Virus record (IMG/VR): IMGVR_UViG_3300037502_002993
Coordinates: 156,599 to 220,598 of that record
Strand: one strand, 5' to 3'
Length of the DNA: 64,000 bases
DNA from: a virus
The notes under the pieces were generated by a model. That model did not search any database. It saw nothing but the letters and a program-made list of their open reading frames with translations, and was not told where the DNA came from. Below are positions 33,737 through 43,286 of this stretch, piece by piece. How positions within the stretch are numbered: the first letter of the stretch is position 1; every line of letters begins with the position of its first letter. The position numbers and the translations under genes are program-made.

Positions 33737-34954
33737 TCAAGCAGTGATGTGGTGTTCTTGGATGAACACCGCAGTCAGTGTGTTCCTCAGATGACTCGCT
33801 GGTGGGAGCATGTCGAGCGCCATGTTCCGCAGGTTGATGGCGGCATTGTGGTCTCGATCATGCTGAGTCCCACAACTGGGGCACACCCACCAACGTTGGT
33901 GTAGCTTGAGCTTGTGTTCTTTCTCTAGTCTGTGGTTACACACACTGCATGTTTGACTGCTCGGGAAGAATCTCTCTGCGATGACCACCTTGCAGTGCTG
34001 CGACTCATCGGCCTTGTAGAGCAACATGGACAGGAACTGTCGCCATCCACAGTCAGCAATGTGTTTAGCGAGTCTCCTGTTCCTGACCATGCCCTCAATA
34101 TTGAGGTCCTCAATAGCAATAGTCATGCACTGGTCTACAAGGCTTCTAGAAAGCTTGTGCTGAAAGTCCATTCGACACTGCTTGGTTTTCGCGTATGTCT
34201 TAGCGACTTTCAGCTTTTGCTTTCTGTAGTTAACACTACCTTTCTTTTTCCTAGAAAGAGAGCGTTGCGCCCTCGCCAGTCTCCTGGCATACTGCTCTTG
34301 GTATTTGGGATTGGCATACTCCTTCCCTTCTGAGTCTACCGCAAAGGTCTTGATCCCTAAGTCCAACCCCAAATGTATCTGTCCATTCGTGAGTCGGGGT
34401 TCTACTTCACAAATGAAACAAGCATAATACTTACCATCAGACTCACGAATGATACTACAGGAAGAAGGTTGGGTGGGGAGCACCCCACCCCACTTTTCGT
34501 TCTTGTAACTCCATTTAGTTTTGATAGGGGAATGCATGACTTTAGCCATGCGGAATTCCCCACTCTCCAAATCTAAGGAAAAGGCATCACCTACTAACCG
34601 AATGGATTGACGACTCTGTTTCTTTTTGAATTTAGGAAACCCAACTCTTCCTTTTCCTTTGAAAAAGGATTGGAAAGCTACCCCGAGGTCTCGTAGGGAC
34701 TGTTGCAGTGCGACCGCTGAAACATCATAGAGAAACCCATGTTCTTTCTTTAACTCGGGGAGTCTTACGACGAGTGAATTCGCACTCAGTTTGGGTTTCT
34801 CTAATGTTGGGTTTGTCTGGTAGGCTTTGTATTCCTCTTGTACCCTGTTGAGAACCTGATTCCAGACAAACCGTTTACAACCAAACGACCTCACCAGGAG
34901 GTCTTTCTGCACGACATTCGGATAGATCCGAAAACGAAATGTTTTCGTCGCCAT
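33737..34954 (-). CDS. tnpB: TnpB RNA-guided nuclease
   Basis: 405 aa from ATG at 34954 (MATKTFRFRIYPNVVQKDLL). The full TnpB layout is present: N-terminal wedge/helical domain, then the split RuvC nuclease with D198 in HLGLDLGIK, E282 in IAIEDLNIEGM and a final Asp in HDRDHNAAINL (D368), plus the zinc finger CSVCNH...CPSCG (C336, C339, C358, C361). All catalytic residues are intact, so it should be an active RNA-guided DNA nuclease promoting retention of its element. Length is typical for the family. Confidence 0.93.
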   Translation of the reverse strand: MATKTFRFRIYPNVVQKDLLVRSFGCKRFVWNQVLNRVQEEYKAYQTNPTLEKPKLSANSLVVRLPELKKEHGFLYDVSAVALQQSLRDLGVAFQSFFKGKGRVGFPKFKKKQSRQSIRLVGDAFSLDLESGEFRMAKVMHSPIKTKWSYKNEKWGGVLPTQPSSCSIIRESDGKYYACFICEVEPRLTNGQIHLGLDLGIKTFAVDSEGKEYANPKYQEQYARRLARAQRSLSRKKKGSVNYRKQKLKVAKTYAKTKQCRMDFQHKLSRSLVDQCMTIAIEDLNIEGMVRNRRLAKHIADCGWRQFLSMLLYKADESQHCKVVIAERFFPSSQTCSVCNHRLEKEHKLKLHQRWWVCPSCGTQHDRDHNAAINLRNMALDMLPPASHLRNTLTAVFIQEHHITA

Positions 34955-35064
34955 GGCTGGCCTCCTGGGGAAATGAGTTAGTCTATACATGTGGAGTCTG
35001 GCGATGCAAATCATCCTCTACCTGAAGGAGGAGGCTTTATGACCACTCCTGAACAAAGACCATG

Positions 35065-35283
35065 TCACTTACTCCGCGTTGGACAGGTGGGTAACCGTTG
35101 AACCTCGTTATAGGCCATCATGAAGTCACCGACACTCTGCGGGATACGTGTATTGAGGACGCGCTCACAGAGCCTGCGAACGCGGAGAATGTCTTCCGCC
35201 AGCTGCGGGGATGTGAGGTTTCCAGGCTTACCCACCTGATCGGTAGCCTCCATAAACTCACCAATAGTCATATCACGATTCAT
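35065..35283 (-). CDS. Small protein of unknown function
   Basis: 72 aa (MNRDMTIGEFMEATDQVGKP), soluble, helical, with a basic end. ATG at 35283 follows GGGAGAG. Upstream at 35316-35345 lies the CTATATCCTGA box also found before the small membrane-protein gene at 25254. The TnpB element lies 25 nt beyond its stop. No motif is recognised. Confidence 0.6.
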   Translation of the reverse strand: MNRDMTIGEFMEATDQVGKPGNLTSPQLAEDILRVRRLCERVLNTRIPQSVGDFMMAYNEVQRLPTCPTRSK

Positions 35284-35315
35284 GTTTACTCTCCCAGAAT
35301 AGTCCGATGGTGTAC

Positions 35316-35345
35316 CGGATTCACTCTCAGGATATAGGTGTCAAG
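35316..35345 (-). promoter_or_regulatory. Recurring CTATATCCTGA box with flanking half-sites
   Basis: Minus-strand GACACCTATATCCTGAGAGT, then GAATCC, lies about 40 nt upstream of the 35065-35283 ATG. It matches the 25508-25534 site at the core and at the TTCAC/GTG flanks. Probably the same leftward promoter or operator. Confidence 0.45.
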
Positions 35346-35393
35346 ACCTGTGGATTGAACGACTCTGTTATATCGCGAGGTACGACATAACAC

Positions 35394-35411
35394 CCCTCCC
35401 CAAAGGGAGGG
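35394..35411 (-). terminator. Leftward terminator
   Basis: CCCTCCC and GGGAGGG pair around CAAA, followed on the minus strand by TGTTATGTCG. It closes the structural operon at 35435-38791. Confidence 0.75.
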
Positions 35412-35434
35412 AGTTACTCGGTTCCTTAAGAAAG

Positions 35435-36793
35435 TCACGTAGTTAGGTGCTCAGGGTCCTCTCGGGTGAGGAACACCTTCAATGTGGTTGATGCGGGAAA
35501 GTTCTGTGTAACAACACCGGGGGTATCGGGCGTGCGATCTTCTTTCACCCCTAGAAGCACCCCATCGTACTGTTGTAACTCATCGTCCCCCGCGACATAA
35601 TATTTTACCGGCATTCCTGGGTAGAGCAGATTGATGTCTCCACGCTGCCATTCAATGGCCAGGTATCTCCCCCGTTTTCGGGCAAGGTCACTGTAGTGCT
35701 TAAAGGGATTTGACGTAGCGCGCTCGCGACTCCAACGCGCGTGGGTCTTCTCAGACTTCAATTGATCGCCTTCAAACTCATACAAATTCTCCTGGCGATT
35801 CAAACGCGTGCGGTTTCCTTCGCTCTTACCAAAAGACATCATGCCATCGGCATTGGTGAAGCGTCTGGCGTTACCTTCATTCAACTGCTGGTACAGTGCC
35901 CCTTCATCCACTTGGACGTCACTGTTTGCCACCACGATGATTTGCTGATCGGTAACGCGATAGGTCCTCTCTGCTCCGTAATACCGATTGGGGGGAACGC
36001 GGATAATGGTGAGAGTCCTTGGTTCTTCTCGGGTACGGGTGGGGTTGTATAGAGGGTAGACGTACCAGAGACCTCCCTGTAGGAAACAGCCAAGTCCCGC
36101 GCTGTAGATTCCCCCTTCCTCGTTCTGTAGGTAATGGGGTACGTCCTCCAGTGGCGTGCCATGGGGAATGACAATCTGCTCTTTGACTGTCTGGGAGAAC
36201 CCTCCGATCACATCCACCCCTGTGATGCGCTCTTCTTCACTTAGCGTGAGTGTCCCGGATGCTTCCGTTAATATCCCCCTCAATACATCCATGGGGGTAT
36301 TACGGCGAAAGATATCTCCCACCGACACCATCCGACACTGATAGAGGGCCTCATCGAGGAGTTGGAACTGCACGGTTTTCATGCCCGTCTTGTTCATGTC
36401 TTCTCGATTTGAGGAGTGTGGACTTAAGGCCTCCATGTTGGGCTGATCCTGGGTGAGGAGGACTGCTCGATAGCGCCGTTGGCGAATCTCCCCGTCTTCA
36501 TTCACCTCACGGCTCTCCCGCAGGGGCTCAATGAACAGGTCGATCAAAAGATTCTCTCGATGTGGTAGGATCAGATAGGTGTAGTCTCCGTTCCCCATCA
36601 GGCAGCTCAGCTGACTGTTCTCCCCAAACCCTACCTCGTAGTCCCGCTCAATCCCCACGTAGTCTAGTTTGACCGGAGAGAACCACTGACCCCCTGCCTT
36701 GATCATGCAGGAGAGGCGGTAGTGCCCAATCCCCTCCCCACTCTCAATGATGGCACCGACCTCCTCTAACAGGAGGGTTGCATCAACGGCCAT
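35435..36793 (-). CDS. Virion protein, baseplate-hub-like candidate
   Basis: 452 aa, beta-rich throughout (MAVDATLLLEEVGAIIESGE), with many short strands and a central region (YVYPLYNPTRTREEPRTLTI) followed by a long loop and a C-terminal barrel-like segment (YLAIEWQRGDINLLYPGMPV). The distribution of strands and the last gene position in a structural operon recall phage hub/gp27-like proteins, but no diagnostic motif was found. The start at 36793 follows AGGAGTG and lies 7 nt from the preceding stop. Confidence 0.6.
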   Translation of the reverse strand: MAVDATLLLEEVGAIIESGEGIGHYRLSCMIKAGGQWFSPVKLDYVGIERDYEVGFGENSQLSCLMGNGDYTYLILPHRENLLIDLFIEPLRESREVNEDGEIRQRRYRAVLLTQDQPNMEALSPHSSNREDMNKTGMKTVQFQLLDEALYQCRMVSVGDIFRRNTPMDVLRGILTEASGTLTLSEEERITGVDVIGGFSQTVKEQIVIPHGTPLEDVPHYLQNEEGGIYSAGLGCFLQGGLWYVYPLYNPTRTREEPRTLTIIRVPPNRYYGAERTYRVTDQQIIVVANSDVQVDEGALYQQLNEGNARRFTNADGMMSFGKSEGNRTRLNRQENLYEFEGDQLKSEKTHARWSRERATSNPFKHYSDLARKRGRYLAIEWQRGDINLLYPGMPVKYYVAGDDELQQYDGVLLGVKEDRTPDTPGVVTQNFPASTTLKVFLTREDPEHLTT

Positions 36794-36799
36794 GAGACA

Positions 36800-37363
36800 T
36801 CACTCCTGTAGACGACGTTCAATTCGATCCACGATGGACACGTAGGGTTTCTCGTGGGCTTTCTCTTCCTTCTGCTTAGCAGTGATGTAACTGCTCACAC
36901 TACTGCGCCGCATGTTCATGGCGTGAATGCGTTCACGCACCAAGTTGCGACTCGTTTCTCGTGGTTGAAAATACTTCGCTATGGAGTGAATGGCAATGGC
37001 CACATCCTCCAGCATACGAAACTCCTCAATAGGCGGGACGTCGTCGATATGACACCCCGCGACCACCATCGCTTCCCAGTCCCGTAGGTGCTCTTGGATG
37101 TCTTCATAAACATCGACCGTATCGCGGGGATTAACGAAGTCCACCACTGCCCCCTGGGCATGTAGCATGGCAAGGCCTGCAGGGGTCTGACGCATAACCT
37201 CAACGGTCGATAGGCGCTCACGGTCAAGCTTCCCATCTCCCGTGACGGGATACCCCACTTTCTCAATGTACTTTTCCCCGTACATGAAGATAGGGGGTAG
37301 GCGCACCGGGTAGCGAAAGTGAAACAAGCGATATGCTGCCGTTTTGATCTTAGGACGACTCAT
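36800..37363 (-). CDS. Virion-operon protein of unknown function
   Basis: 187 aa (MSRPKIKTAAYRLFHFRYPV). N-terminal Pro/Tyr-rich stretch, an acidic middle and a basic helical C-terminus (RNLVRERIHAMNMRRSSVSS). The ATG at 37363 lies 9 nt beyond the stop of the upstream gene with GAGG before it, so it belongs to the 35.4-40.6 kb structural operon. It may be a small baseplate or tail component. No motif is recognised. Confidence 0.62.
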   Translation of the reverse strand: MSRPKIKTAAYRLFHFRYPVRLPPIFMYGEKYIEKVGYPVTGDGKLDRERLSTVEVMRQTPAGLAMLHAQGAVVDFVNPRDTVDVYEDIQEHLRDWEAMVVAGCHIDDVPPIEEFRMLEDVAIAIHSIAKYFQPRETSRNLVRERIHAMNMRRSSVSSYITAKQKEEKAHEKPYVSIVDRIERRLQE

Positions 37364-37372
37364 GGCAATACC

Positions 37373-38791
37373 TCACGCACTGCGAGTGCCGACATGGAGG
37401 AGGGCCCAGACCAGCGGATAGAAATAGAACCGCTCCAGGTTATCCCAGTCCCAAAGGGAGTCTAATAAGGCATCGAGCTGTTCCATGTTCAGGGCCTTGG
37501 CTTGAACCATCTGCCATACCAGTAGCTCCAGCTTTGACATCCCAGCGGGGTCCTCCTGATAAAACGCCTCACTGAGAACGTAGTAATCATCCTTGACCAC
37601 GGGGTGGATATCCGCCGGTACCTTCCAGGGGGGGATCTCCTCGACCTCGTCACGGCGCATAAAGAACAGATGGCCACGTTCCATTTGCGGGGGCAGGGGA
37701 TAGTTGGGCAACCGCCTTGGCTTCCCTTCGGTGTAGTTCATCCCGATGATGCTGCGTTGGGCCTTGCCGTTGTACCACGCATCAATGTCGGTCGGCGCAT
37801 CACTTGGAAAGACCACACAACGAATGCCGGTAAACCCAAGCGCCTGCAGGGTCACACGTCCTTTGAATGCCGTTGTGGTGAATAGCTGAACTCGCTGTGT
37901 GCACCCATAGAGCTTACTTACGTCGCGCCTGACGATAGCGTCCCACAGGGTGGGTTGTTTCATCACCGGTTCTGCACTGACATTAAGCTCTCGCACCTTA
38001 CGTACATCAGGGTGGTCGGCATGGCTGACCATCTTCAGAAAAGCCTTGACCACAAAGTGATCGTAGGTAGTGACCCCCTGATCAGGCACCAGTAACGTCT
38101 GGAACTGATTGGAGTAGAAATCCGTCAGGTAACGACTGAGCAGTTCTCGCTGGATACCCCTGTAGCGTTCGGCTCGTGTGTATTGGGTTTCGGTAACAAA
38201 GGGACCACACCCCCGCACTAAGCTGTTACGGGAGTAGCGATACTCCTTGATGGTCTTGCGCTCCAGGTCAGTCAATCGCTCAGGACTTAACCGAGAGACC
38301 ATCAGGTAGTCGATGTTGTACACGCTATCGCGTAGGATGGTTGCGCGCTCTGCACGCGTGATGGTGAACACCCCTGCGGTTCCATCCCCCACATCCGCAA
38401 TGAACATATCCCCTTTGTTCGGTACCAAAAAGGGATAGGCGATACCACTGCCGGTAGCGGACATGGTTAACACCTCTTCGTTCTGACTGAACGAGAGGGG
38501 GGTGGTCACCTTAAGGTCCATGCCCCGGATTCGGCGGTACTGTTGATAGATCGGATCGCGGTCCAAGTTCTGTGGCGTGGGTTCGTTATCCTGATGGAGC
38601 ACTTGACTGAAATAGTCAACTGTCCAGTTGGACCCTGCAATCCAGATCAGTAGAGCAGAGCTCGGTGTATACTGGGTGTCAATGGTGATACCACGAAACC
38701 CCTTGTCCTCAATACGTGAAGGAGGAGCCTTCACCTTAATGGGATTCTCCGGTGGAGGCATTGATTCCTGCTCTTCGTCAAAGAGTGCCAT
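37373..38791 (-). CDS. Virion structural protein, unknown function
   Basis: 472 aa (MALFDEEQESMPPPENPIKV). Beta-rich N-terminal half (ITIDTQYTPSSALLIWIAGS; ATGSGIAYPFLVPNKGDMFI) and a helical, aromatic-rich C-terminal half (DALLDSLWDWDNLERFYFYP). No catalytic motif or signal peptide. It is flanked on both sides by genes within 12 nt in the same direction. The structural role comes from gene order and composition. Confidence 0.65.
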   Translation of the reverse strand: MALFDEEQESMPPPENPIKVKAPPSRIEDKGFRGITIDTQYTPSSALLIWIAGSNWTVDYFSQVLHQDNEPTPQNLDRDPIYQQYRRIRGMDLKVTTPLSFSQNEEVLTMSATGSGIAYPFLVPNKGDMFIADVGDGTAGVFTITRAERATILRDSVYNIDYLMVSRLSPERLTDLERKTIKEYRYSRNSLVRGCGPFVTETQYTRAERYRGIQRELLSRYLTDFYSNQFQTLLVPDQGVTTYDHFVVKAFLKMVSHADHPDVRKVRELNVSAEPVMKQPTLWDAIVRRDVSKLYGCTQRVQLFTTTAFKGRVTLQALGFTGIRCVVFPSDAPTDIDAWYNGKAQRSIIGMNYTEGKPRRLPNYPLPPQMERGHLFFMRRDEVEEIPPWKVPADIHPVVKDDYYVLSEAFYQEDPAGMSKLELLVWQMVQAKALNMEQLDALLDSLWDWDNLERFYFYPLVWALLHVGTRSA

Positions 38792-38802
38792 AACACCCTC
38801 CC

Positions 38803-40563
38803 TTAGGGTTTATAGGTCAGTATGCTGAGATACAGCACCCGTGGATTGATACGCTCGGGCTGTCGGCTATTACGCATTGTCTCATCCACCGCGTCCTTAA
38901 TGTCCCGGTCTCGGATGATACCTTCTTCGTTGGGATTTCCACCACACCGCGTGTACCAGGCGGGAAGTGTAGGGACTAGCTCCGGTTGAAGATTCCCTGG
39001 CCACCCCGGACCTTCCCAGCCGCAACCAGGCCAAGGCGTCATGTCCCACTCTTCCCCAAGCCATGGCCATGGCCACGTGCCGCCATGTTCAGGAGGACCG
39101 ATCAAACTCCCCTCCCCCGGACACTGCTCGGTAGTGAGGCGAGTACTGCCCACCCCAAGGCGCTTCAGGTCTTCCAGACTACCTCCACCCAGATACACCC
39201 CAAGAGCAAGCAGTGCTGTGTAAGCCACTGTGGGGTAGCGTCTGAGGCACTGGATGGTTTCCTGATCGATAAAGCTCCAGTCCCGAATCAGTGAGATCTG
39301 GATATGGTAATACTTGGTCAGGTCTAAATCTCGCTGTGCCTCGATAGTGACGGTCCCCGACTCGAAACCTAACTGGATGTCGTTTGCCAGTCGATTGTTC
39401 TCATACAGCCGGAATTCAAAGATTGATTTTCCGGGCGTGAAGAACCGCTCCCCTTGCTGGAAGGCATACTCCAGAAAATACGGCGTAAAGGCAAACGGTC
39501 CCATGTCAGCAAGGTTTAGCAGACGGCGTGGATTGTCGGGATTGATTACCAGCAGTCCAGTGAAGAATGTCAAGCGTCCTTGGGGAATGTCCTTGGGTGA
39601 CCAATCATCGATCTCAGGGTGGTGGATGTAAGGGAGTCCTTGGAACGTAAAGTCATCCAGGAACTTTTCAAAGTTTCCTTTTGTTAAACTCACCTTCCTA
39701 GGGAGTCGCTTAAAGGTCGAGTAGGCTTCGGTGGGTCGAAAGACGCGATCGATAGTGCGGTTGTGGATGAGCATGGGCCACCGACACCAAAGTTGTGTAG
39801 GCCTGGCGTAATGAAGGGTGTAGGAGAAAGAGGCCAGATAAGTACCTGCCTCATTACCTTCCTTCTCCGGTTGGTCAGGGCTATCGGTGAAGTCAAACCA
39901 CCCCAACACTTCATGCTGGTGCTCCTTTACCACACGGCGCCCTTCCGTTCCAATCAACGTAGTGGCGGTGGTAGTGGGTTGTAAGCTGTAGCGGTCCAGG
40001 TACTCCTCGAACGTCTCACCCACAGGAACGGTTGAATCCTCTTTCAATGCGTGAAGGTGTGAGAGAAGTGCCATGATGGGTTCTGGTACAGCGTAATGGT
40101 ACTCCACGTCGTGGTAGAGTTCAGCACGAAGTGCGGAGATTCGGTTTCGCATCTCATCAACCCATCGCTGGGCCTGGGTTTTATTCTCCACTTTGTAATC
40201 AAACGACATCACCATGCGTACCCGACGATACACGGGGGTGAGGAGGATATCACGGCCCGAGTCATGGAAGATCGGGTTGTGCTCTGCCCGATTGACGATG
40301 GTCGTGAGGGTGTCCTGTTCATCAGTCTCTTCAGTAAACCGTACTGTTAACCGCCCTGAGGTGCCTGGAAAGATAATACCGGTATTGTCACAAGGACCAA
40401 AGGTCCCGTTATTCATGGGAATGGTACCGGTGTCCCCAGGTAAGCGAATGGGAGTGTCGACGGGCAGACGCATGGCCTCACCGAGTTGACGCGTCATGGC
40501 AATGGCCACGCGACGAATAACCGACTCGTAGACATCAGGCAGTGGAACAAGGGCATGTGGCAT
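38803..40563 (-). CDS. Virion structural protein, unknown function
   Basis: 586 aa (MPHALVPLPDVYESVIRRVA). The N-terminal 90 residues are barrel-like. Residues about 110-330 contain repeated aromatic beta strands and tail-like features. A Trp/Pro/Gly-rich stretch (EHGGTWPWPWLGEEWDMTPW) at about 485-510 is an unusual low-complexity loop. It is the first gene of the 35.4-40.6 kb leftward operon, following a strong terminator. Probably a baseplate or tail component. Confidence 0.65.
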   Translation of the reverse strand: MPHALVPLPDVYESVIRRVAIAMTRQLGEAMRLPVDTPIRLPGDTGTIPMNNGTFGPCDNTGIIFPGTSGRLTVRFTEETDEQDTLTTIVNRAEHNPIFHDSGRDILLTPVYRRVRMVMSFDYKVENKTQAQRWVDEMRNRISALRAELYHDVEYHYAVPEPIMALLSHLHALKEDSTVPVGETFEEYLDRYSLQPTTTATTLIGTEGRRVVKEHQHEVLGWFDFTDSPDQPEKEGNEAGTYLASFSYTLHYARPTQLWCRWPMLIHNRTIDRVFRPTEAYSTFKRLPRKVSLTKGNFEKFLDDFTFQGLPYIHHPEIDDWSPKDIPQGRLTFFTGLLVINPDNPRRLLNLADMGPFAFTPYFLEYAFQQGERFFTPGKSIFEFRLYENNRLANDIQLGFESGTVTIEAQRDLDLTKYYHIQISLIRDWSFIDQETIQCLRRYPTVAYTALLALGVYLGGGSLEDLKRLGVGSTRLTTEQCPGEGSLIGPPEHGGTWPWPWLGEEWDMTPWPGCGWEGPGWPGNLQPELVPTLPAWYTRCGGNPNEEGIIRDRDIKDAVDETMRNSRQPERINPRVLYLSILTYKP

Positions 40564-40631
40564 GGGAGACTCCCTAAGGGGGCGGTGGTAATTGTCATTG
40601 GATTAGCCCAACGCGTCTCCCTGAGACGGCA

Positions 40632-40661
40632 TATTGGCACTCCCAAGCGGGAGTGCCAATA
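40632..40661 (-). terminator. Strong leftward terminator
   Basis: TATTGGCACTCCC and GGGAGTGCCAATA form a perfect 13-bp stem around AAGC, the longest of the terminator stems here. It separates the internal-head-protein operon (40680 onward, minus) from the next operon. Confidence 0.85.
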
Positions 40662-40679
40662 ACAGCTGCGACGAAGACG

Positions 40680-42023
40680 TTAGCTTTCCTGCTTCTTCAG
40701 TTGAGTGACGCCCTTCTTGGCGAACTTCACCAGACTCTTCTGAGAGGAGAGGCTACGGATGGCCATCTCGTTGACAAACGGGATAAATACCCAGGCGTAG
40801 GTGTGGGCCCAGTTCAGCAGACGAGCTCGCTGGCGAGCCGCCAGGAAGAACCACCCCACATTACCGCCGCGTTGAACCTCAGGACGGGAGTTGACGATGA
40901 CGGTGTTCAGCTCCTTGCCGGTTTTCTTGGTTTGCTCGGCCATGAAGATGGCATTGCTCTTCACCTCCTGGAGCAACTTCACCAGCATGCCTTTATCGAC
41001 CTTGACCGCCTTCTCACCTCCCTTGACCTCTACCTTCTCACGCACTGGCAGATGGGCCAGGACGGCGCCAGTGGGATCAAGTACATCTACACGCGGATCG
41101 GAATCGGTCCGCACCTTGTACTTGACGTTACCGAACAGACCCGTACCTTTGAGGATGGTGTCGCCCATCGCGGCTTCGGGAGTCTTGGCCGGTATCTTCT
41201 GATGAATCAACTTCTTGAGTTCATCTACCGAAGAGATCTTACGGGACTCTTCGATGGTATTGAAGATAGCCGTGTGATAGCTGACCGCCGACTTCAGGTA
41301 GGTACCGAATACCCAGTTCATGGTGGCGCGTTCTTTCTTGACGCCATCGACCAGGTTCGAGGGGATATCACCCCCCATTGAGAGCGCTTTGCGCATACCG
41401 CCGCTCAGTTTGACCTCAACACTGCCCGACGGAAGGGCGTTGAGCTCACTGATCATGACGTCGCACTGCGTGACTACGGCTTGGAACTTCTTCACGCGAG
41501 AATTGTCTACCAGCTTCCCAACAAACTCACTGAGTTTACGGGAAACCACACCTGACTGACGGTTGGTGGTGTCGCTTACGTAATCCTCAAGTGCTGCGAC
41601 CACCTTACCGTAGTACACCTCCAGGTCATCACTGGAATAGTCCTCGAACGACGGTACCTCTTGAGCACCCAGTACCTCGCCGTACTGTTTGATGGCCTGG
41701 TCAGCAAATGCAGCCAGTTGCGGGGAGAACTGATGATTCTCCAGGCCAAACCGGAAGACAGCGAGCATGCGGTCAAAACTCTCAACCGCAACGCCCACCT
41801 CCTCGTTGAAGCGCTCTACCTCCTCAACGGCGCGCTCTTGCTCAACCTCACTGGTGTTGAGGTCCTCAAGAAGTTCTTCGGCTTCCTCCAGTTCGTCTTC
41901 GGTCACATCCCGCACTTCCGGGACTTCCACTTCCGGTACAGGAAGCTCATCAGGAGAAACGTCATTGCTGGTTACGGACTCGTGGTAATCTTCCAGTGAA
42001 AGGTAGCGTTCGAGCAGGCTCAT
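40680..42023 (-). CDS. Internal head protein family member
   Basis: 447 aa from ATG at 42023 (MSLLERYLSLEDYHESVTSN). A very acidic N-terminal region of about 80 residues ends at AVESF, with a probable prohead-protease site after AVE (residues 79-81 from this ATG). The mature part is helical and basic (for example LVKFAKKGVTQLKKQES at the end), suited to packing near DNA. This acidic-propeptide/basic-body design, and the neighbours of similar build, match the internal head (inner body) proteins of phiKZ-like phages. Confidence 0.72.
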   Translation of the reverse strand: MSLLERYLSLEDYHESVTSNDVSPDELPVPEVEVPEVRDVTEDELEEAEELLEDLNTSEVEQERAVEEVERFNEEVGVAVESFDRMLAVFRFGLENHQFSPQLAAFADQAIKQYGEVLGAQEVPSFEDYSSDDLEVYYGKVVAALEDYVSDTTNRQSGVVSRKLSEFVGKLVDNSRVKKFQAVVTQCDVMISELNALPSGSVEVKLSGGMRKALSMGGDIPSNLVDGVKKERATMNWVFGTYLKSAVSYHTAIFNTIEESRKISSVDELKKLIHQKIPAKTPEAAMGDTILKGTGLFGNVKYKVRTDSDPRVDVLDPTGAVLAHLPVREKVEVKGGEKAVKVDKGMLVKLLQEVKSNAIFMAEQTKKTGKELNTVIVNSRPEVQRGGNVGWFFLAARQRARLLNWAHTYAWVFIPFVNEMAIRSLSSQKSLVKFAKKGVTQLKKQES

Positions 42024-42095
42024 TGTCACATTCCTTTTAACGATAGACAGTCATGGGGATTTTCATGGCCATGAAAACCATACGATTATCAGATA

Positions 42096-43286
42096 TCACC
42101 GACGCCAGTTTTCAAGACACAGTCGCACACAGCCTCGGTTCATGGTCAGAAGACTACCGTAGAAACCATGGTAGGGGGTACTGATCCAATTGACCGCCGT
42201 ACGTACTACTGACGCAATCTCCGTCAGGTGCTTCTCCTCATCAGGCGCTACACTCACCGTAGCAAGTTGTTGCGCGACCTTCTCAAGAGCCTTAATGAGA
42301 TCTTCAACTTCGCTGTTCTTGGTGTTACCGGCAAGCTTTGCGGTATTGTCGCAGAAGCTCCCCACGTCTTTCAGTAACCGCTCTGCGGTGGTGAAACCAA
42401 ACCGATTGAAATTGACCTGACTTGGGATTTTACTGAATCGCTGGGTTTCTCTTACCATCTTCACCCGAGTATGGGAGAAGGAGGCCAGTTCACCCGTCTC
42501 ACGGGTGGTAAGCTGTAACGTAAGGCTTGACAGGAGGGGATCTGAGGTGTAGGTGGTCTCACTGCCCTGTGTGCCCTTCAGGATGGATCGGTTCAGCTGA
42601 GCGGGGGTGGCGGCCGCTAGGATACTACTCACCCGTTCCACTTGAGTGGGCTGTCGCACAACGGCCTGTAGGACTGACACCAAGCGTCTCATCTCAGGAA
42701 GCAGCGTCTTGTAATAATACTCAAAGAATTTATGGGCAACGGAACTGGTCAGTTGGTAGTGATTGATCAGAATGGGAAGGTCGGTGATCGGACGGTTTCG
42801 GTGGGACAGAGCACGAACATGGGTCTTCAGCAGGAACGTATTGCCCTCAGGGGGTGGGACCCCCCGCAGCGAGGCGCGCACGCGGTTGGCCTCAAACGAA
42901 AGGACCTGAAGTTGACGCATGCTTTGAGATTCAAAGACCTGGTAGAGCCATTTCAATACCTTAGCCACCCAGGAGGCCAGTCCTTTTACCCCACTCCATG
43001 CCACGCTGCCGATGCCCTCACTGCCAATGGCGGGAAAGGTCTGATCAGGAAGATCAAACGCCGGCATGGGAGGGTAAGTCTCTAGCGTGATATCATCAAA
43101 CAATGAGGCCAATCCTACACCCCTGGGCTCGCGAGGTTGAAGGGCAATCGGCTCTCCGTGTTGATCTTTCTCCACCTTAACGGACCACGGGTCCAGCTTC
43201 GGGATGTAAAAGGCATCCAACTCTTCCTGCTTGGGAATCCGCAACTCCCCGTTCTCATCCTCAAGCCAGTGCTTAATTCGGGACAT
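42096..43286 (-). CDS. Internal head protein family member (candidate)
   Basis: 396 aa from ATG at 43286 (MSRIKHWLEDENGELRIPKQ), with GGAGGG nearby. An in-frame upstream extension of 56 residues has no ribosome site and is rejected. The central part begins WSGVKGLASWVAKVLKWLYQ, a helix-rich W/K pattern also seen at the same relative place in its neighbours (WEGLKRLLAFIAEK; IKAWFKKIMEFIKS). A long helical, basic C-terminal domain follows. No clear [AGS]-V-E site was found, so processing is uncertain. Confidence 0.65.
   Translation of the reverse strand: MSRIKHWLEDENGELRIPKQEELDAFYIPKLDPWSVKVEKDQHGEPIALQPREPRGVGLASLFDDITLETYPPMPAFDLPDQTFPAIGSEGIGSVAWSGVKGLASWVAKVLKWLYQVFESQSMRQLQVLSFEANRVRASLRGVPPPEGNTFLLKTHVRALSHRNRPITDLPILINHYQLTSSVAHKFFEYYYKTLLPEMRRLVSVLQAVVRQPTQVERVSSILAAATPAQLNRSILKGTQGSETTYTSDPLLSSLTLQLTTRETGELASFSHTRVKMVRETQRFSKIPSQVNFNRFGFTTAERLLKDVGSFCDNTAKLAGNTKNSEVEDLIKALEKVAQQLATVSVAPDEEKHLTEIASVVRTAVNWISTPYHGFYGSLLTMNRGCVRLCLENWRR

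Larger units (their letters stand above)
33602..35040 (-). mobile_element. IS200/IS605-type element carrying tnpB only
   Basis: About 1.44 kb. Left end near 35010-35040 has the imperfect palindrome CCTCTACCTGAAGGAGGAGG followed by CTTTATGACC. The right end at 33602 reads GGGGAGTGTCAA on the minus strand after a CCCTGAAGTTAGGGG hairpin, the typical subterminal structure of IS605-family ends. There is no tnpA (Y1 transposase), so movement would need help in trans. There are no terminal inverted repeats, as expected for this family. It has inserted between the small genes at 33053 and 35065. Confidence 0.78.

Noticed and set aside
33602-33740. A CRISPR-like array near TnpB
   Set aside because: No repeated spacer-separated units are present; the structure fits the right end of an IS605-type element.
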